Shown here in pieces: positions 37,729 through 46,979 of a DNA stretch of 64,000 bases. The first letter of the stretch is position 1. Each line of letters opens with the position of its first letter. The stretch spans positions 1 to 64,000 of the forward strand of contig NZ_JXXD01000011.1 in NCBI RefSeq assembly GCF_000935215.1. The letters are read 5' to 3'. Below the pieces are notes generated by a model. It did no database searches. It was not told the DNA's origin and saw nothing but the letters and a program-made list of their open reading frames with translations. This DNA is from Stutzerimonas stutzeri (GTDB lineage Bacteria > Pseudomonadota > Gammaproteobacteria > Pseudomonadales > Pseudomonadaceae). The position numbers were made by a program, and so were the translations under genes.

Positions 37729-40374
37729 ATGCAAGATCTCGATCCCGTCGAAACCCAGGAATGGCTGGACGCCCTCGAGTCCGTCCTCGACCGCGAGGGT
37801 GAAGACCGCGCTCACTACCTGATGACCCGGATGGGTGAACTGGCCACACGTAGCGGCACCCCCCTGCCCTACGGCATCACCACGCCGTACCGCAACACCA
37901 TCCCCATTACCCGTGAAGCCAAGATGCCTGGCGACCTGTTCATGGAGCGCCGCATTCGCTCCCTGGTCCGCTGGAACGCACTGGCGATGGTGATGCGCGC
38001 CAACCTCAAGGATCCGGATCTGGGTGGGCACATCTCCACCTTCGCTTCCAGCGCGACCCTCTACGACATCGGTTTCAACTATTTCTTCCAGGCCCCAACG
38101 GAAGAGCACGGCGGCGACCTGATCTACTATCAGGGGCATGCCTCCCCTGGCATTTACGCCCGCGCCTTTCTCGAAGGCCGCCTGAGCGAAGACCAGATGC
38201 TCAACTTCCGTCAGGAAGTCGATGGCAAGGGCCTGTCGAGCTACCCGCACCCGCACCTGATGCCGGACTTCTGGCAGTTCCCGACCGTGTCCATGGGCCT
38301 CGGCCCGATCACCGCGATCTACCAGGCGCGCTTCATGAAGTACCTGGAAAACCGCGGCTTCATTCCGAAAGGCAAGCAGCGCGTCTGGTGCTTCATCGGT
38401 GACGGCGAGTGCGACGAGCCGGAAACCCTCGGCGCCATTTCCCTGGCCGGTCGTGAAAATCTCGACAACCTGGTGTTCGTCATCAACTGCAACCTGCAGC
38501 GTCTGGACGGCCCGGTTCGTGGTAACAGCAAGATCATCCAGGAACTGGAAGGCGTGTTCAAAGGCGCCAACTGGAACGTGAACAAGGTCGTATGGGGCCG
38601 CCTGTGGGACCCACTGTTCGCCGCCGACGAAGACGGCCGCATGCAGCGCCGCATGGACGAAGCCATCGACGGCGAATACCAGAACTACAAGGCCAAAGAC
38701 GGCGCCTATGTGCGCAAGCATTTCTTCGGTGCCGACCCTGAGCTGCTCAAGCGTGTCGAGAGCATGTCCGACGAAGAAGTCTGGAAGCTCAACCGCGGCG
38801 GCCACGATCCATACAAGGTCTATGCCGCTTACCACCAGGCGGTCAACCACAAGGGCCAGCCGACAGTCATCCTGGCCAAGACCATCAAGGGCTACGGCAC
38901 CGGTGCCGGAGAGGCGAAGAACATCGCCCACAACACCAAGAAAGTCGATATCGACAGCCTGAAGAAATTCCGCGACCGCTTCGACATCCCGGTCAACGAT
39001 TCGCAGCTCGAAGAACTGCCGTTCTATCGTCCAGCCGAAGACAGCGCTGAAATGCGCTACCTGCGCAAGTGCCGCGAGAAACTCGGTGGCTCGCTGCCGC
39101 AGCGCCGGCCGAAGAGCTTCAGCATCCCGACGCCGCCATTGGACACCCTCAAAGCCGTGCTCGACGGTTCCGGTGATCGCGAGATTTCCACCACCATGGC
39201 CTTCGGCCGGATTCTCTCGCAGCTGGTGAAGGACAAGGATCTCGGCAAGCGCATCGTGCCGATCCTCGCCGACGAGGCCCGCACCTTCGGCATGGAAGGC
39301 ATGTTCCGTCAGCTGGGCATCTACTCCCCGGTGGGGCAGCTGTACGAGCCGGTCGACCGCGACCAGGTGATGTATTACCGCGAAGAAAAGGATGGTCAAA
39401 TCCTGCAGGAAGGCCTGAACGAAGCGGGTGCCTTCTCCTCATTCATCGCGGCGGGTACCGCCTACAGCAACTACAACCAGCCGATGCTGCCGGTCTACAT
39501 CTTCTATTCGATGTTCGGCTTCCAGCGGATCGGCGACCTGGCTTGGGCGGCCGGCGATGCCCAGACCCGTGGTTTCCTGCTCGGTGGCACCTCCGGACGC
39601 ACCACCCTGAACGGCGAAGGCCTGCAGCACGAGGACGGCCATAGCCACATCCTCGCCAGCACCATCCCCAACTGCCGCAGCTATGACCCCACCTACGGCT
39701 ACGAGCTCGCGGTGATCATGCATCACGGCATGCACGAGATGATGGAGCTGCAGAAGAGCGTCTACTACTACATCACCGTGATGAACGAGAACTACCAGCA
39801 GCCGGCCATGCCGCAGGGTGTCGAGGACGGCATCATCAAGGGCATGTACCTGCTCGAGGAAGCCAGGGGCGACTTCAAGCACCGCGTACAGCTGCTGGGT
39901 TCCGGCACCATCCTGCGTGAAGTGCGTGCTGCGGTGGACATCCTCGCCAAGATGGGCGTCGGCGCCGACGTCTGGAGCGTAACCAGCTTCAACGAGCTGC
40001 GCCGCGATGGCCTGGCGGTCGACCGCTGGAACCGTCTGCACCCGACCGAGGAGCCGCGCAAGAGCTATGTCGAGCAGTGCCTGGAAGGCCGCGAAGGCCC
40101 GGTAGTGGCCTCGACCGACTACATGAAGCTGTTCGCCGATCAGATTCGTCAGTGGGTTCCGTCGCGCGAATACCAGGTGCTCGGCACTGACGGCTTCGGC
40201 CGCAGCGACTCGCGCGCCAAGCTGCGTGACTTCTTCGAAGTCGACCGCCGCTGGGTTGCCGTCGCGGCACTGCAGGCACTCGCCGATCGCGGCGCCATCG
40301 AACGCACCGTGGTGGCCAATGCCATCACCGAGTTCGGTATCGACCCCGAGAAGCGCAATCCGCTGGATTGCTGA
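37729..40374 (+). CDS. aceE: Pyruvate dehydrogenase E1 component
   Basis: Thiamine-diphosphate-dependent subunit that decarboxylates pyruvate and acetylates the E2 lipoyl groups. The 881-residue homodimeric type of E1 is recognised from RRIRSLVRWNALAMV, the TPP motif GDGECDEPETLGAI ending NCNLQRLDGPV near residues 225-265, and SSFIAAGTAYSNYNQPMLP. ATG 37729 (MQDLDPVETQ) has GGAG about 7 nt upstream and matches P. aeruginosa; ATG 37717 is less likely. Cotranscribed with aceF 27 nt downstream. Confidence 0.97.
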   Translation: MQDLDPVETQEWLDALESVLDREGEDRAHYLMTRMGELATRSGTPLPYGITTPYRNTIPITREAKMPGDLFMERRIRSLVRWNALAMVMRANLKDPDLGGHISTFASSATLYDIGFNYFFQAPTEEHGGDLIYYQGHASPGIYARAFLEGRLSEDQMLNFRQEVDGKGLSSYPHPHLMPDFWQFPTVSMGLGPITAIYQARFMKYLENRGFIPKGKQRVWCFIGDGECDEPETLGAISLAGRENLDNLVFVINCNLQRLDGPVRGNSKIIQELEGVFKGANWNVNKVVWGRLWDPLFAADEDGRMQRRMDEAIDGEYQNYKAKDGAYVRKHFFGADPELLKRVESMSDEEVWKLNRGGHDPYKVYAAYHQAVNHKGQPTVILAKTIKGYGTGAGEAKNIAHNTKKVDIDSLKKFRDRFDIPVNDSQLEELPFYRPAEDSAEMRYLRKCREKLGGSLPQRRPKSFSIPTPPLDTLKAVLDGSGDREISTTMAFGRILSQLVKDKDLGKRIVPILADEARTFGMEGMFRQLGIYSPVGQLYEPVDRDQVMYYREEKDGQILQEGLNEAGAFSSFIAAGTAYSNYNQPMLPVYIFYSMFGFQRIGDLAWAAGDAQTRGFLLGGTSGRTTLNGEGLQHEDGHSHILASTIPNCRSYDPTYGYELAVIMHHGMHEMMELQKSVYYYITVMNENYQQPAMPQGVEDGIIKGMYLLEEARGDFKHRVQLLGSGTILREVRAAVDILAKMGVGADVWSVTSFNELRRDGLAVDRWNRLHPTEEPRKSYVEQCLEGREGPVVASTDYMKLFADQIRQWVPSREYQVLGTDGFGRSDSRAKLRDFFEVDRRWVAVAALQALADRGAIERTVVANAITEFGIDPEKRNPLDC

Positions 40375-40401
40375 TGCTGCGTGCGCACAGGAGAACCTAT
40401 T

Positions 40402-42408
40402 GTGAGTGAAACCATACGCGTACCCGACATCGGCAGCGGTGAGGGTGAAGTAATCGAGTTGTTCGTCAAGGTCGGCGACCGTATCGAAGCGGACCAGAGC
40501 ATCCTGACGCTGGAGTCCGACAAGGCCAGCATGGAAATCCCGGCACCCAAGGCTGGCGTCGTGAAGGCCTTGAAGGTCAAGCTCGGCGACCGCCTGAAAG
40601 AAGGTGACGAGCTACTTGAGCTGGAAAGCGAAGAAGGAACTGACAGCGAAGCGCCGGCGCAAGCCGCGGCCGAGCCTGCCGCTGCCAGCACTGGCGGCCC
40701 GACTGATGAAGCCGAAGCACCTACGCCTCCGGGAGATGACAATCCTTCGGCCTCCGCCGAGGAAGGCGAGTCGCAGGAAATCAAGGTTCCGGACATCGGC
40801 TCCTCCGGCAAGGCCAGCGTGATCGAGATTTCGGTGAAGGCCGGCGATACCATCGCCGCCGAGCAACCGCTGATCACTCTCGAGTCCGACAAGGCCAGCA
40901 TGGAGATCCCCTCTCCAGCCGCTGGCGTAGTCGAGAGCATTTCGGTCAAGGTGGGCGACGAAGTCGGTACCGGCGATCTGATCCTGATCCTCAAGGGTAC
41001 CGCCTCGAGCAAGCCGGCAGCGGCCAGTGCTCCGGCCAGCCAGCCACAAAGCCCGGCCAAGGAGAAACTGACCGAGCAGGCCGCAGAAGCACCGGCCGAA
41101 ACTGCAGGCGAGTCCGTGGAGGAGGTTCGTATTCCGGACATCGGCTCCAGCGGCAGCGCCAAGGTCATCGAAGTCATGATCAAGGCTGGCGACAGCGTCG
41201 AGGCGGACCAGTCGCTGATCACCTTGGAATCCGACAAGGCCAGCATGGAAATTCCGGCGCCCAAGGCGGGCGTGGTGGAGTCGCTGTCGATCAAGGTGGG
41301 TGACGATGCCAAGACTGGTGACCTGATCCTGACCCTCAAGGTCCAGGGCTCGGCGCCCGCGAAAAAGGCCGAGAGCAGGCCGCAGGAGGCCGCTTCCCAG
41401 CAGCAGGCCGTCGCTCCGAACAAGCAGGGCGTACCGGAGGCGAAGGCCGCGGCGACGCCGGCTCCGGCCGTGAGCGGTCCGAGCAAGGCCGGCACAAAGG
41501 TTCACGCCGGGCCGGCGGTTCGCATGACCGCGCGCGAGTACGGCGTCGACCTGGCCGATGTTCCGGCCACCGGTCCCAAGGGCCGGATTCTCAAGGAAGA
41601 TGTCCAGGCCTACGTCAAAAACATGCTGCACAAGGCCAAGCAGGCTCCGGCAGAAGGTGCCTCGGGCGGTGCCGGCATTCCGCCGATCCCGGCCGTGGAC
41701 TTCAGCAAGTTCGGCGAAGTCGAAGAAGTCGCGATGTCGCGCCTGATGCAGATCGGCGCAGCCAACCTGCACCGCAGCTGGCTGAACGTACCGCACGTGA
41801 CCCAGTTCGAATCGGCCGACATCACCGAACTGGAGGCCTTCCGCGTCTCCCAGAAGGCTGCCGCCGAGAAGGCCGGCGTCAAACTCACCGTGCTGCCATT
41901 GTTGCTCAAAGCCTGTGCGCATCTGCTCAAGGAGCTGCCGGACTTCAACAGCTCGCTGGCACCAAGCGGCAAGGCGCTGATCCGCAAAAAGTACGTGCAC
42001 ATCGGCTTCGCCGTGGATACTCCGGATGGCCTGATGGTCCCGGTGATCAAGAACGTGGATCAGAAGAGCTTGCTGCAGTTGGCTGGCGAAGCGGCCGAGC
42101 TGGCAGAGAAAGCGCGCAGCAAGAAGCTCTCGCCTGACGCCATGCAGGGTGCCTGCTTCACCATTTCCAGCCTTGGCCACATTGGCGGCACCGGCTTCAC
42201 GCCGATCGTCAACGCGCCGGAAGTGGCGATTCTCGGGGTATCCAAGGCGACGATGCAGCCAGTCTGGGACGGCAAGGCATTCGAGCCGCGCCTGATGTTG
42301 CCGCTCTCGCTGTCCTACGATCACCGTGTAATCAACGGGGCTGCTGCCGCACGCTTCACCAAACGGCTGTCGGAGCTGCTGGCGGATATCCGCACCCTGC
42401 TGCTGTAA
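40402..42408 (+). CDS. aceF: Dihydrolipoyllysine acetyltransferase (pyruvate dehydrogenase E2)
   Basis: Core acetyltransferase of the pyruvate dehydrogenase complex, 668 residues. Three lipoyl domains each carry the lipoylation motif ESDKASMEIP (about residues 40, 160 and 285), joined by Ala/Pro/Glu-rich flexible linkers. A peripheral subunit-binding domain follows (VRMTAREYGVDLADV...GPKGRILKEDV), then the catalytic domain ending in the active-site DHRVINGAAAARF. GTG at 40402 is the start, preceded by AGGAG. Three lipoyl domains is the E. coli/Azotobacter arrangement; I recall two in P. aeruginosa. Confidence 0.96.
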   Translation: MSETIRVPDIGSGEGEVIELFVKVGDRIEADQSILTLESDKASMEIPAPKAGVVKALKVKLGDRLKEGDELLELESEEGTDSEAPAQAAAEPAAASTGGPTDEAEAPTPPGDDNPSASAEEGESQEIKVPDIGSSGKASVIEISVKAGDTIAAEQPLITLESDKASMEIPSPAAGVVESISVKVGDEVGTGDLILILKGTASSKPAAASAPASQPQSPAKEKLTEQAAEAPAETAGESVEEVRIPDIGSSGSAKVIEVMIKAGDSVEADQSLITLESDKASMEIPAPKAGVVESLSIKVGDDAKTGDLILTLKVQGSAPAKKAESRPQEAASQQQAVAPNKQGVPEAKAAATPAPAVSGPSKAGTKVHAGPAVRMTAREYGVDLADVPATGPKGRILKEDVQAYVKNMLHKAKQAPAEGASGGAGIPPIPAVDFSKFGEVEEVAMSRLMQIGAANLHRSWLNVPHVTQFESADITELEAFRVSQKAAAEKAGVKLTVLPLLLKACAHLLKELPDFNSSLAPSGKALIRKKYVHIGFAVDTPDGLMVPVIKNVDQKSLLQLAGEAAELAEKARSKKLSPDAMQGACFTISSLGHIGGTGFTPIVNAPEVAILGVSKATMQPVWDGKAFEPRLMLPLSLSYDHRVINGAAAARFTKRLSELLADIRTLLL

Positions 42409-42423
42409 CGGCTGAGCCAAACG

Positions 42424-42461
42424 AAAAACGCCGCATCTTCTGAAGAGGATGCGGCGTTTTC
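42424..42461. terminator. Bidirectional intrinsic terminator
   Basis: Stem ACGCCGCATC/GATGCGGCGT around a TTCTGAAGAG loop, flanked by AAAAA on the left and TTTTC on the right. It can end aceF on the plus strand and the 42496-43023 gene on the minus strand. Confidence 0.9.
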
Positions 42462-42495
42462 TATTGTGCAGGGATCACGCGCACCAACTGCTGCG

Positions 42496-43023
42496 TCAAC
42501 CCTTCTGCAGATTACGAATCAGAAAAGACAGCGCCTTGGCCAGCTCTTCGGCACCCTGCGGGTCGCGCAGAATGACCAGCAAGGGCAGGCCGTCGATGGG
42601 GCTGCTGATCGAACAACTGAACCCTTGCGCAGGACACTGATATTGCAGGTAGGGATCAAGCCCGAATACCGACAGACTGCGGTTGCGCACGGCAACACCG
42701 CCGCTGCTGCTGCGGACTTCCTCGCGTATGCGCAACTCGCCAGGAGTGGCCACGCTCAGCTCGTAGAGAAAGTCCTGCGGATTGGCCTGACCAACCTGAT
42801 AACCCGCTCGCAATGCGTAGGTATCGAGCAATCCGTTACTATGCGCGAGCAGCGCTTCGCGATCGCTGCTGGTGAGATAAAGCTTTTTCAATTCAGTGAG
42901 ATAGCGAACCGACTCATCCGAGCCGAACTCCACCACTTCACTCGCGATCAGAGGTGTTCCGATCACGCAGAGAACCGAGACCATCACTAACTTTGCAAGC
43001 CGACTTGTCAGTCCCTGTCGCAT
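42496..43023 (-). CDS. Exported hypothetical protein
   Basis: A 175-residue protein with an N-terminal signal sequence (LAKLVMVSVLCVIGTPLIAS) and no further membrane segments; predicted periplasmic. Two Cys in YQCPAQGFSCSI could form a disulfide. No domain is recognised. It faces away from dipA (43134) and shares a terminator region with aceF. GC-typical codon use suggests a resident gene. Confidence 0.7.
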   Translation of the reverse strand: MRQGLTSRLAKLVMVSVLCVIGTPLIASEVVEFGSDESVRYLTELKKLYLTSSDREALLAHSNGLLDTYALRAGYQVGQANPQDFLYELSVATPGELRIREEVRSSSGGVAVRNRSLSVFGLDPYLQYQCPAQGFSCSISSPIDGLPLLVILRDPQGAEELAKALSFLIRNLQKG

Positions 43024-43133
43024 GATGCACCCTTGCCGAAATTAATATTATTTAGCCATCGTCCTTCGCTGGAACGGCGCCTGGAGCACAGGCCAGCCCA
43101 ACTCCGTGGAGCATACTGGAAGCCAACCGCTCG

Positions 43134-45806
43134 ATGAAAATACATACCGATGCCGCCAGCCGTCTGGCGACCGAGGTTGTGACGCAGTTGCCAGTGCCTT
43201 CACGGCTCGGCATGCTGCGTTTCGAGCGCTTGAACGAGTCCAGCTGGACACTGCTGTTTCTCGACCCCGCTTGCGAGCGTTATCTCGGTGTTTCCGCCGG
43301 CGACCTTTGCTCCCTGGTCGACGCCCCCTACGCCAGCCTGATGGAGCCCAGCGTCCGTCACCAGCTACACGAAGAGATTCAGCAACAGCTGACAGGCCGC
43401 AGCCACTATTCAGTCAGCTATCGACTGCACACGCCTGACGGCGTGCAAGACATCACCGAACTCGGCGAAGTTTGCCAGCAGTATGGTCGCGAGCTGCTCA
43501 GGGGCTATCTGATGCCCGGACGCCAGCCTGAATCGGATCAGGATCTCAGGGCGCAGAACGCCCGACTGCGCACGGCGCTGCAGCAACATCAGCAAGCCCA
43601 GGACGAACACATCGAGCACATGCTGCGCTCGCGCACCCAGCAGAGCCTGATCGTCAGGCTGGCTCGGCATCGCTACGGCTCCGCCAATCCGGAACTGGAA
43701 GCGGCACAGCTGATCACCCAGGCCGCCTGCGAAGTCTACGAGCTGAACCGCGCGACAATCTGGCATCTGGACGGCACGCGCCTGGAGCCAGTGTCGTGCT
43801 ACCGACTCGACAGCGACCATTACGAAACGCCCTCAGCCCTGGAACTCGCACCCTTTCCCCGCTACTTGCAGGCGCTGCAGAGCGGTCGCGCCGTCGATGC
43901 GCAGGACGTGTCCCAGGATCACCGCACCTGCGAACTTGACCAGCTTATCTATCGCCCGCAGGGCGTTCGCTCGATCCTGGACGCCAGCATTCGAGTCGGT
44001 GGGGAGGTAATCGGCGTTCTCAGCCTGCAACACACAGGCAAACCGCGCGCATGGCAGGCCGACGAGATCGCCTTCGCCGGCGAGCTGGCCGATCAGTATG
44101 CGCAGGTGCTGGCCAATCAGCAGCGGCTCAGCGCAACCCATATGCTCGGCCTGTTCCAGCGCGCCGTGGAACAGAGCGCCAGCGCCTTCATCCTGGTCGA
44201 CCGAGAAGGCCGGGTGGAATATGTGAATCCGGCATTCACCGTCATCAGCCAGTTTTCCTCAGCCGAGGTACGCGGTCAGCGTCTGGCCGAACTGAAGGCT
44301 CTGGAAAACCTCGGCGAGCTACTGTTCGACACCTCTTCGGTACTTGCCCACAGCAACAGCTGGCAGGGCGAGTTCCGCTCCCGACGCAAGAACCTCGAGC
44401 CGTACTGGGGTCAGCTTTCCATCTCCAAGGTCTTCAATGAAGACGGCGCGCTGACCCACTACATCGGCATCTACGAGGACATCACCCGCAGCAAACTGGC
44501 GCATCAGCATATCGAGCGCCTGGCCTATACCGACAACCTGACCAACCTGGGCAATCGCCCGTACTTCATTCGCAGCATCGAGGAGCGCTTTGCCGCCGGG
44601 GCCGAGCCCAGGCTCTGCCTGTTGCTGGTGGACATCGACAACTTCAAGCGCATCAACGACAGCCTCGGCCACCAGACCGGCGACAAGCTGCTCACCAGCC
44701 TTGCCCGCCGACTGCGCAACGGACTCAGCCAGCAGGCCGTACTGGCACGCTTTGCCAGCAACGAGTTCGCCCTGCTGTTCGATGACAAGGGACTGGATGA
44801 AGGCGTCCGCCTGGCAGACCAGGTGCTGCGCATCCTCGATAAGCCGCTATTCGTCGACAAGCAGCTGATCAGCGTCAGCGGGTCACTGGGGCTGGCGTGC
44901 TCGCCTCAGCACGGGCGTGACCCGGAAACGCTGATGAAGCATGCCGGGCAAGCGCTGCACAAGGCCAAGGCGAACGGCAAGAACCAGGTGCAGATATTTA
45001 CCGAAGCCCTGCATGCCGAAGCCAACTACAAGCTGTTCGTCGAGAACAACCTGCGCCGTGCGCTGCTGCAGAACGAGTTGGAGGTGTTCTACCAGCCCAA
45101 GCTATGCCTGCATACCGGCCGGCTGCAGGGGCTGGAAGCGCTGCTGCGCTGGAACCATCCGGAAAAGGGCATGATCCGCCCGGATCAGTTCATCAGCGTC
45201 GCGGAAGAAACCGGGCTGATCATCCCGATCGGCAAGTGGGTCGCGCGGGAAGCTTGCCGGATGGGCGTCACCCTTTCCGCGCTAGGCCTTGGCACACCCC
45301 AGATCGCAATCAACCTTTCACCCAAGCAGTTCTCGGATCCGGATCTGCTTGGCACGATCGCCGCAATTCTGCTCGAAGAGCAACTTCCCGCCGCGCAGCT
45401 GGAGCTGGAGCTGACAGAAAGCCTCCTGCTCGAAGCCACCGAGGAAACCCGACAGCAGCTGATCGGCCTCAAGGCGCTCGGCCTGACGCTGGCCATGGAC
45501 GACTTCGGCACGGGGTATTCCTCGCTGAGCTACCTGAAGAAATTCCCCATCGACGTGATCAAGATCGATCGCAGCTTTATCAAGGACATCCCCGGCAACC
45601 AGGACGACGTGGAGATCACCTCGGCAGTGATCGCCATGGCCCGCAAGCTGCACCTGAAGGTCGTCGCTGAAGGAATCGAAACACCGGAGCAGCTGAAATT
45701 CCTGCGTCGTCATCGCTGTGATATCGGTCAGGGCTACCTGTTCGACAAGCCGATCCCCGGCAACATCCTGACCGAGGCTCTGCGCCGCTATCCCCAATGG
45801 TGCTGA
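43134..45806 (+). CDS. dipA: c-di-GMP phosphodiesterase with PAS-GAF-PAS-GGDEF-EAL domains
   Basis: Lowers c-di-GMP; P. aeruginosa DipA (PA5017) promotes biofilm dispersal and motility. The 890-residue protein has an N-terminal PAS-like region (10-150), a GAF domain (about 190-325), a PAS/PAC (about 335-445), a GGDEF domain whose active motif is replaced by ASNEF (near 545), and an intact EAL domain with LEALLRW, NLSPKQF, ELTESLLLE and DDFGTGYSSLSYL (about 650-800). The degenerate cyclase site plus intact EAL means phosphodiesterase only. No transmembrane segment is evident. Confidence 0.85.
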   Translation: MKIHTDAASRLATEVVTQLPVPSRLGMLRFERLNESSWTLLFLDPACERYLGVSAGDLCSLVDAPYASLMEPSVRHQLHEEIQQQLTGRSHYSVSYRLHTPDGVQDITELGEVCQQYGRELLRGYLMPGRQPESDQDLRAQNARLRTALQQHQQAQDEHIEHMLRSRTQQSLIVRLARHRYGSANPELEAAQLITQAACEVYELNRATIWHLDGTRLEPVSCYRLDSDHYETPSALELAPFPRYLQALQSGRAVDAQDVSQDHRTCELDQLIYRPQGVRSILDASIRVGGEVIGVLSLQHTGKPRAWQADEIAFAGELADQYAQVLANQQRLSATHMLGLFQRAVEQSASAFILVDREGRVEYVNPAFTVISQFSSAEVRGQRLAELKALENLGELLFDTSSVLAHSNSWQGEFRSRRKNLEPYWGQLSISKVFNEDGALTHYIGIYEDITRSKLAHQHIERLAYTDNLTNLGNRPYFIRSIEERFAAGAEPRLCLLLVDIDNFKRINDSLGHQTGDKLLTSLARRLRNGLSQQAVLARFASNEFALLFDDKGLDEGVRLADQVLRILDKPLFVDKQLISVSGSLGLACSPQHGRDPETLMKHAGQALHKAKANGKNQVQIFTEALHAEANYKLFVENNLRRALLQNELEVFYQPKLCLHTGRLQGLEALLRWNHPEKGMIRPDQFISVAEETGLIIPIGKWVAREACRMGVTLSALGLGTPQIAINLSPKQFSDPDLLGTIAAILLEEQLPAAQLELELTESLLLEATEETRQQLIGLKALGLTLAMDDFGTGYSSLSYLKKFPIDVIKIDRSFIKDIPGNQDDVEITSAVIAMARKLHLKVVAEGIETPEQLKFLRRHRCDIGQGYLFDKPIPGNILTEALRRYPQWC

Positions 45807-45917
45807 GCGCCAGTCGTTTGCGCAGAACTCTGCGACGCGTGGTAGCCGTGGCGCTTTCACTGACTCCCGGGCTTTTGTAGCCTAGCTCGTCAGCCACCTT
45901 CCCCGCTCGAGGCTCGC

Positions 45918-46565
45918 ATGTCGCTACGCTCGCAGATTCTGATCAACAAACAGGCACTGCCCACCGCCGAGCAGGCCTTGCCCGGCCGCTCGACACCCAT
46001 ACCGGTCCCCCCCGCCCACTACGTCAATGGCAACCCGCTGCAGCCACCCTTTCCAGCAGGGCTTTGCCAGGCGGTGTTTGGCATGGGCTGCTTCTGGGGA
46101 GCGGAACGCCGGTTTTGGGAGCAGCCGGGAGTCTGGACGACGGCTGTCGGCTATGCCGGAGGCCTGACCCCGAACCCGACGTACGATGAAGTCTGTTCCG
46201 GGCTTACCGGGCATACGGAGGCGGTACTGGTGGTCTTCGATCCTCAGCAGATCGACTACGGCACGCTGCTACGCGTTTTCTGGGAGGCACACAACCCGAC
46301 CCAGGGGATGCGGCAGGGTAACGATGTCGGCAGCCAGTACCGTTCGGCGATCTACTGCATGGATGCACAGCAGCGCCGCGAGGCAGAGGCAAGCCGTGAA
46401 CGTTTCCAGCGGCAACTAAGCGCAGCGGGCTTTCCGGCCATCACCACCGAGATAGACGATGCACCGTCGTTCTACTACGCAGAGGCCTATCACCAGCAGT
46501 ATCTGGCAAAGAATCCTGGGGGATATTGCGGGCTTGGTGGGACCGGTGTGTGCCTGCCGAATTGA
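45918..46565 (+). CDS. msrA: Peptide methionine sulfoxide reductase MsrA
   Basis: Repairs methionine-S-sulfoxide in oxidised proteins. The 215-residue product contains the catalytic [11 protein letters not shown] motif, the substrate-binding [25 protein letters not shown] and a C-terminal [14 protein letters not shown] with resolving Cys. The order dipA-msrA is that of P. aeruginosa PA5017-PA5018. Followed by a 414-nt protein-free region holding an Rsm-type RNA on the other strand. Confidence 0.96.
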   Translation: MSLRSQILINKQALPTAEQALPGRSTPIPVPPAHYVNGNPLQPPFPAGLCQAVFGMGCFWGAERRFWEQPGVWTTAVGYAGGLTPNPTYDEVCSGLTGHTEAVLVVFDPQQIDYGTLLRVFWEAHNPTQGMRQGNDVGSQYRSAIYCMDAQQRREAEASRERFQRQLSAAGFPAITTEIDDAPSFYYAEAYHQQYLAKNPGGYCGLGGTGVCLPN

Positions 46566-46648
46566 TGCCGAGGGAAGTCGGGCTAAGCCTAAGCGGTCGC
46601 AAGGCCGCCTGAATGGCTGACTGCTGGCATAAGAACTAAGCAGAAAAG

Positions 46649-46671
46649 AAAAACCCCGCCGAAGCGGGGCT
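46649..46671 (-). terminator. Intrinsic terminator of the Rsm RNA
   Basis: On the minus strand, GCCCCGC TTCG GCGGGG followed by TTTTTC. A UUCG tetraloop stem with a T-run, a strong Rho-independent terminator. On the plus strand the hairpin is not followed by T, so it points away from msrA. Confidence 0.9.
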
Positions 46672-46772
46672 CTGCAGACTGAATCCTGACATCCATGATC
46701 GCGCGCCATCCTGGCGCCGCTCCCTGTGTGGTCCGTTTTATTGATTTGCGCTTTCCATGCGCCACGTCCTTA
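46649..46772 (-). ncRNA. Rsm-family small RNA (RsmA/CsrA sponge)
   Basis: Read on the minus strand, about 124 nt from near 46772 to a strong terminator. It contains seven GGA motifs, at least two in hairpin loops: GCGC-ATGGAAA-GCGC (46748-46762) and GCGCCA-GGA-TGGCGC. A -10-like TAATCT sits at 46779-46784. The RNA ends in a GCCCCGC/GCGGGG stem followed by five T (46649-46671). Two GacA-type boxes lie upstream. Size, GGA density and GacA boxes match RsmY/Z/X RNAs, which titrate the translational repressor RsmA. Which paralogue it is cannot be told here. Exact 5' end is inferred. Confidence 0.85.
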
Positions 46773-46829
46773 AGCAGTAGATTACCGTCAGACCTTGTGA
46801 GCCTGTAGTAGCCATTGTGCATCACGCCT

Positions 46830-46888
46830 TGTAAGCCTTTTCCTACATCGCGTCATCCTTGATGCAATGCTGTAAGTCCAGGCTTACA
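46830..46888 (-). promoter_or_regulatory. GacA upstream activating boxes of the Rsm RNA
   Basis: TGTAAGTCCAGGCTTACA at 46871-46888 is a perfect match to the GacA box TGTAAG-N6-CTTACA. A second copy, TGTAAGCCTTTTCCTACA at 46830-46847, has one mismatch. They lie about 60-115 bp upstream of the inferred RNA start. The only other neighbour, the acyl-CoA dehydrogenase at 46980, ends toward them, so they serve the RNA. This places it under the GacS/GacA two-component system. Confidence 0.88.
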
Positions 46889-46979
46889 TGGTGCGGTTTT
46901 TATGACCTGAAGGGCGGCTTAATCGTTCCGCGTCATGGCCAAATAATTTCATATTGCCTTTAGATTAAGCCGCGGCTTC

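Noticed and set aside
37654..39399. 581-codon minus-strand frame opposite aceE
   Set aside because: Antisense of aceE with no recognisable motif and no ribosome-binding site.
46589..46825. 78-codon minus-strand frame downstream of msrA
   Set aside because: It crosses the strong terminator at 46649-46671 and coincides with the GGA-rich Rsm RNA; not a plausible protein.
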